Of a stretch of 64,000 nt of DNA, positions 41,817 to 49,816 are shown piece after piece. Each line of letters opens with the position of its first letter. The first letter of the stretch is position 1. The position numbers and the translations under genes were made by a program. The stretch comes from Paenimyroides viscosum (GTDB taxonomy: Bacteria > Bacteroidota > Bacteroidia > Flavobacteriales > Flavobacteriaceae). The stretch is taken from the NCBI RefSeq assembly GCF_003858535.1, contig NZ_RQTJ01000009.1, positions 48,047 through 112,046 of the forward strand, in the 5' to 3' direction. The notes beneath the pieces were generated by a model. That model did no database searches and was not told the origin of the DNA. It saw only the letters and a list, made by a program, of their open reading frames with translations.

Positions 41817-43550
41817 ATGCTTTTAAAAAATAACTTTCTAAAACCTTATTTATTAAATAATTACAGACGTAGTTTTTTAATAATCTTCTTTTTGCTTTTT
41901 TGTGCTACCAATATTTTTGCCAATACCAACGCTAAATTGGTGAATGATTTTATTAATGAAAATAAGGAAGTTTTAGAACCTGCGACCATTAATAAAAATT
42001 ATTTACGAAAAGCAAAAACGTTTAAAACGCACGATAGTCAGGTTTTACAGGTTGTTAGTAAAGTTTTACAAGCCGAAGCTTATTCTAAAAATTTTGATAA
42101 CATAAACAATCAAAGTATTTCACTTTATATGGAAGCTTTAAGTGAAGCCGAAAAAATCAATGATGAAAATTTATTGGTGTATGTAAACACACAAGTCGGC
42201 TTTTTTTATTATTCGTATAATGAATATATTAAGGCAATACCGTTTTTTATAAAATCGTCTAATTTGTTAGATAAAAATACTATCCAAGATCTTATTCAGC
42301 CGGCAGATGTTTATAAAAAAAATGCTTATTTTTTTGGAAGCGTAAACGAGCATCAAAAAAGCATCGACTATCTTTTAAAAGCCTTAACATTTACGCCATC
42401 AAACTCTAAACTTTACGCAACTTTTTTAAACAATATCGGGTCAAGCTACTATAAAATGGGAGCTGTTGAAAATGCTCGTAATTATTTTATAAAAGCAAAA
42501 GAAGTATCGTTAGAAAATAATGATAAAGTGCGTTATGCAAAAACGTTGGGAGATCTGGCATTGATTCATTTCGATCAAAAGCAATATCAAGAAGCTATTA
42601 CACTTTTACAGCAAGATATAGAAATATCTATACAAAATAATGCAGACCGAAACACCATGTATGCTCAAATTTTATTGACTAAAGCTTATGTTGAAACGAA
42701 CGAATTTGATAAAGCAAAGCAAACCCTTGCATTAGCAAACGAGTATGTTTTAAGTAAAGAATATTTAAAAAGTCATGCTTACGAAATTGCACAAATTAAC
42801 CTTGCAATTGCTTTAAAAACGAATGATACTGTTTTAGAATTGCAAGCGCGCCGAGCGTTAGATGTATTAGGTGCCGATATTGTTACTAAAGACGGACAAG
42901 AAGCTATTAAATTAGTTGGTTGGGAAACCCAGAAAGAGCAGTTCAACACCAAGTTAGAAGCAGAAAAAGCCAAAGTTGAACAAGCTAACTTAAAAATTTT
43001 AATTATTTGCGGTATTGTTGTATTTATAATTGTGGTAACTATTTTTATTGTTCGATCTATTCAGTTACGATTTAAAAATAAAGAAACGCAGTACGAGAAA
43101 AATATCCTGCAATATAAGATCAATCAATTACAATCTAAAAGTAAGTTAGACGAATACGATCTTACCTTGAAATCCTACCAAAGCTATTTATCAGATCAAA
43201 ACAAACAAATGGATCTGATAGAAAATGAACTTGATAAACTAAATACAAATACCGTTAGTAAAGATCAGGCTAAATTGTTTTTGCAAGAATTATTGGATCA
43301 GCAAAAAATGTCGGGAACCAACTGGTTGGCATTAAAGAATACATTTGTAAAAGAAGAAAACGACTACTATAATGCTCTGCTTCAAAACTTTCCTGATTTA
43401 AGCGAACTTAACTTACGCATTGTGATTTTAAATAAAATGGACTTAAAACCTGCAGAAATTGCATTGGTTTTAAACATAAAAGTCGACGTAGTGAATGATG
43501 CCTTGCAGCGCTTACGTAAAAACTTCAAAGGCAGGTTTGATAATCATTGA
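41817..43550 (+). CDS. TPR sensor protein with membrane helix and C-terminal HTH-like domain
   Basis: A 577-residue protein with the layout of Bacteroidetes TPR regulators: signal/anchor (SFLIIFFLLFCATNIFA), about six tetratricopeptide repeats from residue 50 to 370 (for example 'ATFLNNIGSSYYKMGAVENA', 'AKTLGDLALIHFDQKQYQEA'), one membrane helix (about 393-413: ILIICGIVVFIIVVTIFIV), a coiled-coil (about 420-475), then a small helical C-terminal domain ending in 'LNLRIVILNKMDLKPAEIAL' followed by NIKVDVVNDALQRLRK, which looks like a LuxR/sigma4-type helix-turn-helix. The periplasmic TPRs would sense a protein partner and the cytoplasmic HTH would bind DNA or RNA polymerase. It precedes the signalling operon at 43641, though with 90 bases and no visible coupling. 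Confidence 0.8.
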   Translation: MLLKNNFLKPYLLNNYRRSFLIIFFLLFCATNIFANTNAKLVNDFINENKEVLEPATINKNYLRKAKTFKTHDSQVLQVVSKVLQAEAYSKNFDNINNQSISLYMEALSEAEKINDENLLVYVNTQVGFFYYSYNEYIKAIPFFIKSSNLLDKNTIQDLIQPADVYKKNAYFFGSVNEHQKSIDYLLKALTFTPSNSKLYATFLNNIGSSYYKMGAVENARNYFIKAKEVSLENNDKVRYAKTLGDLALIHFDQKQYQEAITLLQQDIEISIQNNADRNTMYAQILLTKAYVETNEFDKAKQTLALANEYVLSKEYLKSHAYEIAQINLAIALKTNDTVLELQARRALDVLGADIVTKDGQEAIKLVGWETQKEQFNTKLEAEKAKVEQANLKILIICGIVVFIIVVTIFIVRSIQLRFKNKETQYEKNILQYKINQLQSKSKLDEYDLTLKSYQSYLSDQNKQMDLIENELDKLNTNTVSKDQAKLFLQELLDQQKMSGTNWLALKNTFVKEENDYYNALLQNFPDLSELNLRIVILNKMDLKPAEIALVLNIKVDVVNDALQRLRKNFKGRFDNH

Positions 43551-43640
43551 ATAAATTAGTGAATATTATTGCATAGATTATAGGTAATTATCCAATTTTA
43601 TGTTTATTTTTGTTAATGAAAACCTAAAAACATAATAAAA

Positions 43641-44213
43641 ATGGAAGAAATACTTGCTTCTCTACAACATTGGGAAGCTGTTCGTAGCAATCCTGATGTA
43701 TTAACGCAATTGTTCATAAACAAGTTGGGATTCAAACTTGATATGAATCTTTTTCCTCAAACAGTACCTTTGCATGCCTATGCAGGTGTTAAAAACGGCG
43801 AATTGGGTTTTTACGTTATATCAGAAGTTAATGATGTAAATACATCTTCGCCCCAAACCTTAAGTAGCAACTGTATTTGGTGTCCGTGTGTACATGCTTT
43901 AGGAGGAGGACAAGAAATTTCTAAAGAGGAGGCAGAAATTCGAGTTAAATCATGGAATGAAACTTATCAAGATTGGATTCATCAGGTTATTAATATGCCT
44001 TTTGGTATGTATCAAACGTTTCACATACCAACGACAGATTTGCAACCACAGAAATATGCAGCATTATTTGCTTTAAAAGATAATGTTATAACATCTGGTA
44101 TTAAAGCTGCAGATTTAGTTTTGACAAATAATCAAGAGGCTTATTTTGATACTATTCGTAGCGAACCTCCTTATACAGACACTTCAAAATACTATATTCT
44201 AAGCTTGATATAA
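43641..44213 (+). CDS. Unknown-family protein, cytoplasmic paralogue of the 44229 lipoprotein
   Basis: A 190-residue protein with no signal peptide. It starts with a short helix (MEEILASLQHWEAVRSNPD) and shares a clear pattern with the lipoprotein encoded next: 'LDMNLFPQ', 'LHAYAGVKNGEL', 'YVISEVND', 'VKSWNETYQDWI', 'FHIPTTDLQPQKYAALFALK', 'KAADLV' and the end 'YYILSLI'. A unique CIWCPC cluster (C-x2-C-x-C) near residue 78 could bind a metal. The family is unknown to me. It is the first of five tightly spaced genes that end in a histidine kinase and its regulator, so a role in signalling is likely. A TATTTTTG element at 43605-43612 may be its -7 box. Confidence 0.7.
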   Translation: MEEILASLQHWEAVRSNPDVLTQLFINKLGFKLDMNLFPQTVPLHAYAGVKNGELGFYVISEVNDVNTSSPQTLSSNCIWCPCVHALGGGQEISKEEAEIRVKSWNETYQDWIHQVINMPFGMYQTFHIPTTDLQPQKYAALFALKDNVITSGIKAADLVLTNNQEAYFDTIRSEPPYTDTSKYYILSLI

Positions 44214-44228
44214 ACTAAAAATTCTATT

Positions 44229-44972
44229 ATGAAAATTTTAAAAAATTCTTTAATAATACTATTGTTTACATTTTTTGGTTGCAGCAGTGATCAAAGTAAT
44301 CTAGACATTATTATTGAAGAACAAAATAATTCTATTTATCAAACAAACAGTGTTGCTACCTACAGTTTAGAAGAAGTTTTAAACGGAATGCGTAAATGGG
44401 ACAGTTTGCGTATTAACCGAGATGCGTTATTATATTATTTCGAAAGTAATAATGCTTTCAATTTAGATATGTCACAGTTTCCGCAGGGTAGTGCTTTACA
44501 TGCTTATGCGTGTATTCTTAATGGGGAGTTGAAGTTTGCAGTTATATCAGAAATTTACGATAAGGAAATTTACCAAGATAGCTTAATTAATCATATAAAA
44601 ATAGTAGATCTTCATTATGCAGATATTGTAGAATTAACAGAGCAAACGTATGAAAGTTATACATTTCCCTTACCTACGCAATACATTCAAGCTGCCGATG
44701 CTATAAATCGTATTAAAGATTGGAATACCAATTATGCAAATTGGTTAAAAGAAACTATATTGATTTATCAAGGTTTTCATATGCCAACTTATAGTTTAAC
44801 AGCGCAGAACTATACTGTTTATTTTGGCTTAAAAAATAATATAGAAAATCCGGCAGTTAAAGCTGCAGATTTAGTTTTTGATAATAATAATGGATTATTC
44901 TATGATAGTATGCGTGCGTATCCTCCACTTGTAGATGAGACAAAAAGATATTTTGTGTTAGAATTAATATAA
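44229..44972 (+). CDS. Lipoprotein paralogue of the 43641 protein
   Basis: A 247-residue lipoprotein whose signal SLIILLFTFFGCSSD lipidates a Cys at about residue 18. After a 35-residue linker it repeats the pattern of the preceding gene: 'MRKWDSLRINRDALL', 'LDMSQFPQGSALHAYA', 'NGELKFAVISEIYD', 'RIKDWNTNYANWLKE', 'FHMPTYSLTAQNYTVYFGLK', 'VKAADLVFDNNN' and 'KRYFVLELI'. It lacks the CxxCxC cluster. One copy inside the cell and one in the envelope is unusual. It begins 15 bases after its paralogue and ends 5 bases before the membrane gene, which points to a single operon. Function unknown; possible signal-binding partner of the kinase system. Confidence 0.72.
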   Translation: MKILKNSLIILLFTFFGCSSDQSNLDIIIEEQNNSIYQTNSVATYSLEEVLNGMRKWDSLRINRDALLYYFESNNAFNLDMSQFPQGSALHAYACILNGELKFAVISEIYDKEIYQDSLINHIKIVDLHYADIVELTEQTYESYTFPLPTQYIQAADAINRIKDWNTNYANWLKETILIYQGFHMPTYSLTAQNYTVYFGLKNNIENPAVKAADLVFDNNNGLFYDSMRAYPPLVDETKRYFVLELI

Positions 44973-44977
44973 TTATT

Positions 44978-45661
44978 ATGCAAAGCCATGCTTTTTTCAA
45001 TGCTTTAACTGATGTAAATACTATTGTACTTGTGATATCCAGTATTGTAAGTATATTTTTATTACGAAATAATAAAAGTAAAATATTAAAATTAGTAGCA
45101 TGTTATCTAATAATTTGCTGTTCTATGGATATAATCACTGCTTTAATTGTTTTTCTTTTAAAGAAAGGATTTATTGAAGGGTTTTCTTCAATGATTCTTA
45201 CAATACTTTTCCGATTAATAGAATTACTTATAATTGGTTATATAATAAATAAACATTGGCTGAAAAGTAAAATAGTGTGGATTTTGATGATATTAAGCAG
45301 TCTATATTTATTGTATGATTTATTTACTTTTCAGTCAAAAGGTATTCTCAATTATGAAGCACGAGGTCAAACAATAGCTACCATATTGTTAGTTGGATTG
45401 ATTGTTGCAAATCTCTTAAAACAGCTAAGAAAGGGTAAAGAATTCAGTGTGACTAACCAAATGCTGTGTATGATATTTTTAGCCTATTTTTCTATACATT
45501 TAGTATATACGGTTATTCAGAATTTTATTATAAACCAGTCTTTTAGCGATAAAAGTTTTGTGCTGTTTTATTCCAGTTATGTGCTTTTACATATTGTTTA
45601 TTACGCTGCACTAGGATTTATTCTGTTTAGAAATCTTAAAAAGGCACAATTAAAATTATAA
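44978..45661 (+). CDS. Polytopic membrane protein (about seven helices) in signalling operon
   Basis: A 227-residue integral membrane protein with seven predicted helices at about residues 12-30, 37-60, 67-88, 93-113, 130-148, 160-185 and 196-217. Short loops and the positive-inside rule place the C-terminus (FRNLKKAQLKL) in the cytoplasm. There is no known transporter or enzyme motif. Five bases separate it from the lipoprotein gene and 20 from the kinase gene. The layout suggests a sensor or receptor that works with the kinase, which itself has only one helix. I do not recognise the family. Confidence 0.7.
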   Translation: MQSHAFFNALTDVNTIVLVISSIVSIFLLRNNKSKILKLVACYLIICCSMDIITALIVFLLKKGFIEGFSSMILTILFRLIELLIIGYIINKHWLKSKIVWILMILSSLYLLYDLFTFQSKGILNYEARGQTIATILLVGLIVANLLKQLRKGKEFSVTNQMLCMIFLAYFSIHLVYTVIQNFIINQSFSDKSFVLFYSSYVLLHIVYYAALGFILFRNLKKAQLKL

Positions 45662-45681
45662 ATATTCAATGGGCATTATTT

Positions 45682-46464
45682 ATGGAAAAATGGCAGAATT
45701 CCGACACATTTCTTCTCTGGGTTGTTATCATTATTGGGGTAATGATACTACTTGTGGGTACCTTGATAAGCGTTTTTTATATATCGTACAGAAAAGTATT
45801 ACGGTCTAAAGATGAAGAGATTAGGTTAAAAATGGATTATCAGCGTTCTTTACTGCAAGTAAGTTTAGAAGCGCAAGAAAACGAGCGTGTTCGCATAGCT
45901 GCAGATTTGCACGATAACATCATCAGTACCCTAACCGTTATACGGTTAAAAACCGCAATAGGATCCAACCAGCAAGAGTTAGATCATTTGTTAGGAACAG
46001 CGATTGATGAATCACGAAGGATTTCGCATGAATTATCACCGCCTTTATACGAAGAAAAACCGTTAGAAAACATATTGTTAACCATTTTAAAAAGTTGGAA
46101 AAGCTTCTATCATATTGATCCTGATGTTGATGTTCGAACAGATCGACCTATAAATAAAACCATAAAATTGCAATTGGTACGTATTTTACAGGAATTGCTT
46201 AACAACATACACAAACACGCCCAAGCATCGCAAGTTAATTTAAAATTACGTATAACAGATAAATTTATAGTGTTATTAGTCATAGATAACGGCATTGGCT
46301 TTAACAGTTCAACAGTAAAAAATGGCATTGGTTTACAAAATATCGCCCTGCGGGCAGATAATTTAAATGCTAAATACAAATACAAAAGTTCAAAAGAAAA
46401 AGGAACCCGTTTTATTTTTTTTGTAAAGAATGGAAAAAATAAAATTAGCACTAGTAGACGATGA
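45682..46464 (+). CDS. NarX/DegS-type sensor histidine kinase (HisKA_3)
   Basis: A 260-residue membrane-bound kinase with one N-terminal helix (about 10-33) and almost no periplasmic part. The HisKA_3 domain has the phosphoacceptor in ERVRIAADLHDNIISTLTVI (DLHDN). The compact HATPase contains LQELLNNIHKHAQAS (N box), VIDNGIGF and NGIGLQNI (G boxes). Because it has no sensor domain of its own, the signal must come from a partner, for which the membrane protein just upstream is the obvious candidate. The response regulator gene starts inside its last 35 bases. Confidence 0.93.
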   Translation: MEKWQNSDTFLLWVVIIIGVMILLVGTLISVFYISYRKVLRSKDEEIRLKMDYQRSLLQVSLEAQENERVRIAADLHDNIISTLTVIRLKTAIGSNQQELDHLLGTAIDESRRISHELSPPLYEEKPLENILLTILKSWKSFYHIDPDVDVRTDRPINKTIKLQLVRILQELLNNIHKHAQASQVNLKLRITDKFIVLLVIDNGIGFNSSTVKNGIGLQNIALRADNLNAKYKYKSSKEKGTRFIFFVKNGKNKISTSRR

Positions 46465-47107
46465 TTACCTTATTGTAACATTGTTGAAGAGTTTTTTTAA
46501 CCAGGATCAGTCAACACAGGTGGTATATGATACTACAGACGGATACCAGTTATTCAATTATTTAGAAGAAAAAAATACCGAGCCGATAGATATTCTGCTG
46601 CTCGATTTAAAAATGAAGACAATAGATGGGCTAGAAGTACTTAAACATGTTAAAACAAATCATCCCGAATTAAAGGTTGTCGTTGTATCATCGCACTATC
46701 AGGATAATTCCATAGGATTTATGACTAAAGAAGGTGTTGCCGGCTTTTTACCCAAAGGGATGTCTCCTTTTGAACTGCTCGATATCGTTAAGCAGGTTCA
46801 TAAAAATGGTTTTTATCTGAATAAAGATCAAATGGAAATTCTGCGCGAACAAATTTCTTCTAAAGTATCAAAACCAATGATTGATGAAGTCGAATTACTA
46901 ACCGAACGAGAAATAGAAATCATAAAACTTTTGTGCCAGCAAAAAACGGCGAAAGAAATTGGCGAGCATCTTTTTATAACCCAACGTACTGTAGAAGGAC
47001 ACAAGAACAATCTGTTTACAAAAATCGGCGTTCGCAACGTAGCAGGGCTCATTGTTTATGCACTACAAAAACATATTGTAACCCTCGAAGAACTTTCGTT
47101 AAACTAA
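46430..47107 (+). CDS. NarL/LuxR-type response regulator
   Basis: A 225-residue two-domain regulator and partner of the kinase encoded in overlap upstream. The receiver has the acidic pair in LALVDDDYLI, the phosphoacceptor Asp in DILLLDLKMKTIDG, Ser/Thr in VVVSSHY and the conserved Lys in GFLPKGMS. The LuxR helix-turn-helix is at about 155-215 (LTEREIEIIKLLCQQKTAKE, HLFITQRTVEGHKNNLFTKI). All the key receiver residues are intact, unlike in the regulator at 47542. The target genes are unknown; the curli operon and the operon itself are the nearest candidates. Confidence 0.94.
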   Translation: MEKIKLALVDDDYLIVTLLKSFFNQDQSTQVVYDTTDGYQLFNYLEEKNTEPIDILLLDLKMKTIDGLEVLKHVKTNHPELKVVVVSSHYQDNSIGFMTKEGVAGFLPKGMSPFELLDIVKQVHKNGFYLNKDQMEILREQISSKVSKPMIDEVELLTEREIEIIKLLCQQKTAKEIGEHLFITQRTVEGHKNNLFTKIGVRNVAGLIVYALQKHIVTLEELSLN

Positions 47108-47173
47108 CAAAGTATATTTACACGAATTATTTGTATGTAGAATCCGTTAATTCGAGTAGTGTAACGCAGTGAA

Positions 47174-47210
47174 GCCTTTCGACAAGCTCAAGACAGGCTA
47201 TCGAGAAGTC
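47174..47210. repeat. Intergenic element with CTTTCGACAAGCTC motif
   Basis: The stretch CTTTCGACAAGCTCAAGA, then CAGGCTATCGAGAAG, forms an imperfect palindrome (CTTTCGA / TCGAGAAG). Sequences of this kind ('TTTCGACAAGCTCA') are spread between genes in many Bacteroidetes. It is only seen once here. Its GC content stands out from the surroundings. Confidence 0.55.
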
Positions 47211-47298
47211 AATAAATGATAAGTTGTTGATAAGTTCGAACCGACGAAAATTCATATATTGTCTTTGATAGGAGTTTCAAATAATATATAAAAAAATT

Positions 47299-47326
47299 AA
47301 AACAGGTATTTTTACCTGTTTTTTTA
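47299..47326 (+). terminator. Terminator after the signalling operon
   Basis: AAACAGGTA and TACCTGTTT pair around four T and are followed by further T. It is about 190 bases after the response regulator stop, so the operon transcript would carry a long 3' end that includes the intergenic palindrome. Confidence 0.75.
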
Positions 47327-47541
47327 TTTCAGGTAATTTCTACCTTAAAGTATTGGCTTTTTTTTAACATTTTTGTTAATGAACCAAAAAGCTATTACAT
47401 AAATTAATACTCAACTAAATTAACATGCATAGGTTGGGTTTTGTACTTATAATTTTCAGAATATTTTCTGTAATAGTATTTATTTAATTGCATTTATATG
47501 GCTTTTAGGTTTAAATTTTAAAACACTAAAAAAACATAAAT

Positions 47542-48240
47542 ATGGCTAAAAAATTACAAGTTTACATGATAATCAACAATCCTATTTATTCTGAAGGTAT
47601 TGAGAATTTAATGGTTAATAAAATTTCAGCTGACGCAAATATTATAAGGAAAGAAAATTTAAAGACACTCATAAAAGAAAGAGAATTAGACATAAATACA
47701 AGCGAAATTTTAATTTATGATGTAGTTAAATTTACAAATAAAGACTTTAATTATCTTTTACAATTAACTTCATTAAATCCAAAATTTAAAATTTTAATAA
47801 TAACATCAAACATTTGTATAAGCGATGTAAAGTTGTTGTTTGAAATTGGGGTAATGGGGGTTATTAAAAACAATACATTATCTGATCAGTTTGTTGAGTT
47901 TGTGAAGAAGATTTTAGATGGCACTAAAATACTATCAAAAGAATATTGGGACTTAATTGTAGAATACTTTTTTCATTCTGTAGAAAATGCCAATTTAGTA
48001 AAAGATAAGTGTGATAATATAGAAACAGAGATGATGTTGTACGATGAGCTTACAAACCGTGAAAAAGAGATACTAGGTTATATATGCGATGGTAAAAGCA
48101 CCCGTGAAATTTCTGAGAATTTGTTTATAAGCTTACACACTGTTGAAACGCATCGTAGAAAAATACTTACCAAATTAGGAGTTAAAAATACGGCTTCAAT
48201 GGTTAAGGTTGCTATTAAAACCAAGTTGTACGCATTGTAA
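47542..48240 (+). CDS. LuxR-type regulator with degenerate receiver domain
   Basis: A 232-residue protein with a receiver-like N-terminal domain (about 5-125) and a LuxR helix-turn-helix (about 168-228: LTNREKEILGYICDGKSTRE, LFISLHTVETHRRKILTKLG). The receiver has lost key residues: the acidic pair is replaced by 'YMIINNPIYS', and the Lys site reads 'GVIKNN' in place of 'GFLPKG'. Only the Asp of 'EILIYDVVKF' may remain. Phosphorylation is thus unlikely. Enterobacterial CsgD, the master activator of curli, is likewise a LuxR protein with an atypical receiver; the curli operon here converges with this gene 65 bases downstream. That it plays the same part is an inference. It is monocistronic. 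Confidence 0.85.
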   Translation: MAKKLQVYMIINNPIYSEGIENLMVNKISADANIIRKENLKTLIKERELDINTSEILIYDVVKFTNKDFNYLLQLTSLNPKFKILIITSNICISDVKLLFEIGVMGVIKNNTLSDQFVEFVKKILDGTKILSKEYWDLIVEYFFHSVENANLVKDKCDNIETEMMLYDELTNREKEILGYICDGKSTREISENLFISLHTVETHRRKILTKLGVKNTASMVKVAIKTKLYAL

Positions 48241-48254
48241 AAAAAATATAAATC

Positions 48255-48285
48255 AAAAAAACCGCTAAAAAGCGGTTTTTTTTTG
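48255..48285. terminator. Bidirectional terminator between regulator and curli operon
   Basis: AAAAAACCGCT and AGCGGTTTTTT pair around AAAA and are followed by further T. It lies between the ends of the convergent genes at 48240 and 48305. Confidence 0.85.
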
Positions 48286-48304
48286 CCCAAATATTAATAC
48301 AATG

Positions 48305-49795
48305 TTACTTATAATCTATCATTTCTGCATTCGAAATTATTAAATCTCTTACATCGTCATCGTTTAAATTAATTTTATAAATGTTCTTTTGCGAAATCAT
48401 ATCGTTAGATGTACTAGTAAAAATAATTTCTGAACTATTTGGTGAAAATATTGGATCTATATCTACCGATCCCATTGGTTTTAAACTTATAAAAGAAATG
48501 TCTTTATGTGTATTATTTGTAAAATCGTACATGAAAATTCTTGTGTCAAGTTGGCGATACTGCCAATCTTCGTTTTCTGATACATCATGTGTATAAAGCA
48601 ATTTTGTTCCCGTACTATCAAAATCTAATCCGCCTACAGCTCCAGCTTTTCCTTGAAAGATAGTATGTAACAAATTACCATTTGCATCTAAAATAATTAT
48701 TTTTGCTTTGTATCCGTTTAAATTATTTGTAGTAATGGCAATTTTAGTTCCGTCATTACTCCATGCACAACGCGATATAAAATGTCCGTCTGCGGTTTGG
48801 TAAATTTGCGTTTGCCCGGTTCCATCACTATTAATTTTATATAATTTATCGAAACTTGGATAGATAAATTGGCTACCGTCTGTTTTCCAAGCGTACGATA
48901 ATTGGTCACTTTTAAAACCATTAATTGGAGTTTGACTTATTTTTTTCTCATTTTGTCCATCTAAACCAGACGTAAATAAATGTGTTTGCCCGTTGTAAGT
49001 TTGTAAATAAGCCAATTTATTAGCTGTGTTGTTTTTGCGGGGTCTCCAGGTTGTGTTGCTTAGCGGTGTTATGGTAATTACTTCATCTAAATTGGTTGCC
49101 ATAATGTTATAATTCCCTAAGCCCTTACTAACAAAATGATAGCGGTATTCTGGATTTTGACGTACTGTAAATTGAAAAGCTTCACTGTAAACATCTGCAT
49201 TTATACTGTCTGATGCTATAATTTGCCAAGTATAAGTTGTACCAAAATCTAAATGCGTCATTGCAATTTTTTTGGTTTTAATGTTAGGAATTTCAACTCG
49301 GTTATTGGTTTTGTTATTAATGAAGATTAGCTTATATAAAAGTTCATCTTTATCAATATCAGTAGCATCCCATTCTAACTCTACATTATTTACAAGATTG
49401 GTAGATAAGTTTTTAGGTGCAATTAGTACAGGAACAGTTGGTGGAGAGTTTAATGATTCGTCTGTAATCATTTCAAAAACAATCTGTACTTTTTGTTCAT
49501 ATTCGCTAATAGTTATTGCTTGGTATTCTGTTACATAACCTTTAAGTTCTGCACGTACAGAAAAATCTCCCAAAGGAAGTGTGCCTAAAATTTCAAAATT
49601 ACCCTTTTCATCAGTAAAAACCGTTGTAGTTGCAGGGGTTGTTGTAATTTTAACATTGGCTAATGGCTCATTTGTTGCTTCTAAACGCACACTTCCTGTT
49701 AAAGTCCCTTTTGCGTTACCATCTATAACATCTTCGCTACAGCTAATAAAAATAAGTGAGAGAAAAGTTATTATTAAAAAGTATATTGATTTCAT
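48305..49795 (-). CDS. Lipoprotein with TolB-like propeller, last gene of curli operon
   Basis: A 496-residue lipoprotein. Signal ITFLSLIFISCSED lipidates Cys19. A carboxypeptidase-regulatory-like domain follows (about 30-110: GTLTGSVRLEATNEPLANVK). Next is a fibronectin-III/Ig-like domain (about 118-213: PTVPVLIAPKNLSTNL, LDFGTTYTWQIIASDS), and then a beta-propeller of the TolB/PD40 type with blades marked 'AWKTDGSQFIYPS', 'AWSNDGTKIAITT', 'DFDSTGTKLLYT' and 'IFSPNSSEIIFTS'. It starts 21 bases after csgG, so it belongs to the operon. No such gene exists in the enterobacterial csg loci. It may organise or anchor curli at the outer membrane; that is inference. Confidence 0.82.
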   Translation of the reverse strand: MKSIYFLIITFLSLIFISCSEDVIDGNAKGTLTGSVRLEATNEPLANVKITTTPATTTVFTDEKGNFEILGTLPLGDFSVRAELKGYVTEYQAITISEYEQKVQIVFEMITDESLNSPPTVPVLIAPKNLSTNLVNNVELEWDATDIDKDELLYKLIFINNKTNNRVEIPNIKTKKIAMTHLDFGTTYTWQIIASDSINADVYSEAFQFTVRQNPEYRYHFVSKGLGNYNIMATNLDEVITITPLSNTTWRPRKNNTANKLAYLQTYNGQTHLFTSGLDGQNEKKISQTPINGFKSDQLSYAWKTDGSQFIYPSFDKLYKINSDGTGQTQIYQTADGHFISRCAWSNDGTKIAITTNNLNGYKAKIIILDANGNLLHTIFQGKAGAVGGLDFDSTGTKLLYTHDVSENEDWQYRQLDTRIFMYDFTNNTHKDISFISLKPMGSVDIDPIFSPNSSEIIFTSTSNDMISQKNIYKINLNDDDVRDLIISNAEMIDYK

Positions 49796-49816
49796 TTTTT
49801 ATAAGATATATTGTTG

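Larger units (their letters stand above)
47108..47541. other. 434-base intergenic region before the degenerate-receiver regulator
   Basis: It contains the palindromic element at 47174-47210, the terminator at 47299-47325 and about 200 bases of AT-rich DNA before the 47542 gene. No frame of useful length is seen. Confidence 0.55.

Noticed and set aside
43641..44972. The idea that the two paralogues are one gene broken by a frameshift
   Set aside because: Each is complete from start to conserved C-terminus and they repeat each other rather than continue.
49272..49538. Plus-strand frame within the propeller lipoprotein gene
   Set aside because: It is antisense to a convincing gene; composition is that of a reversed reading frame.
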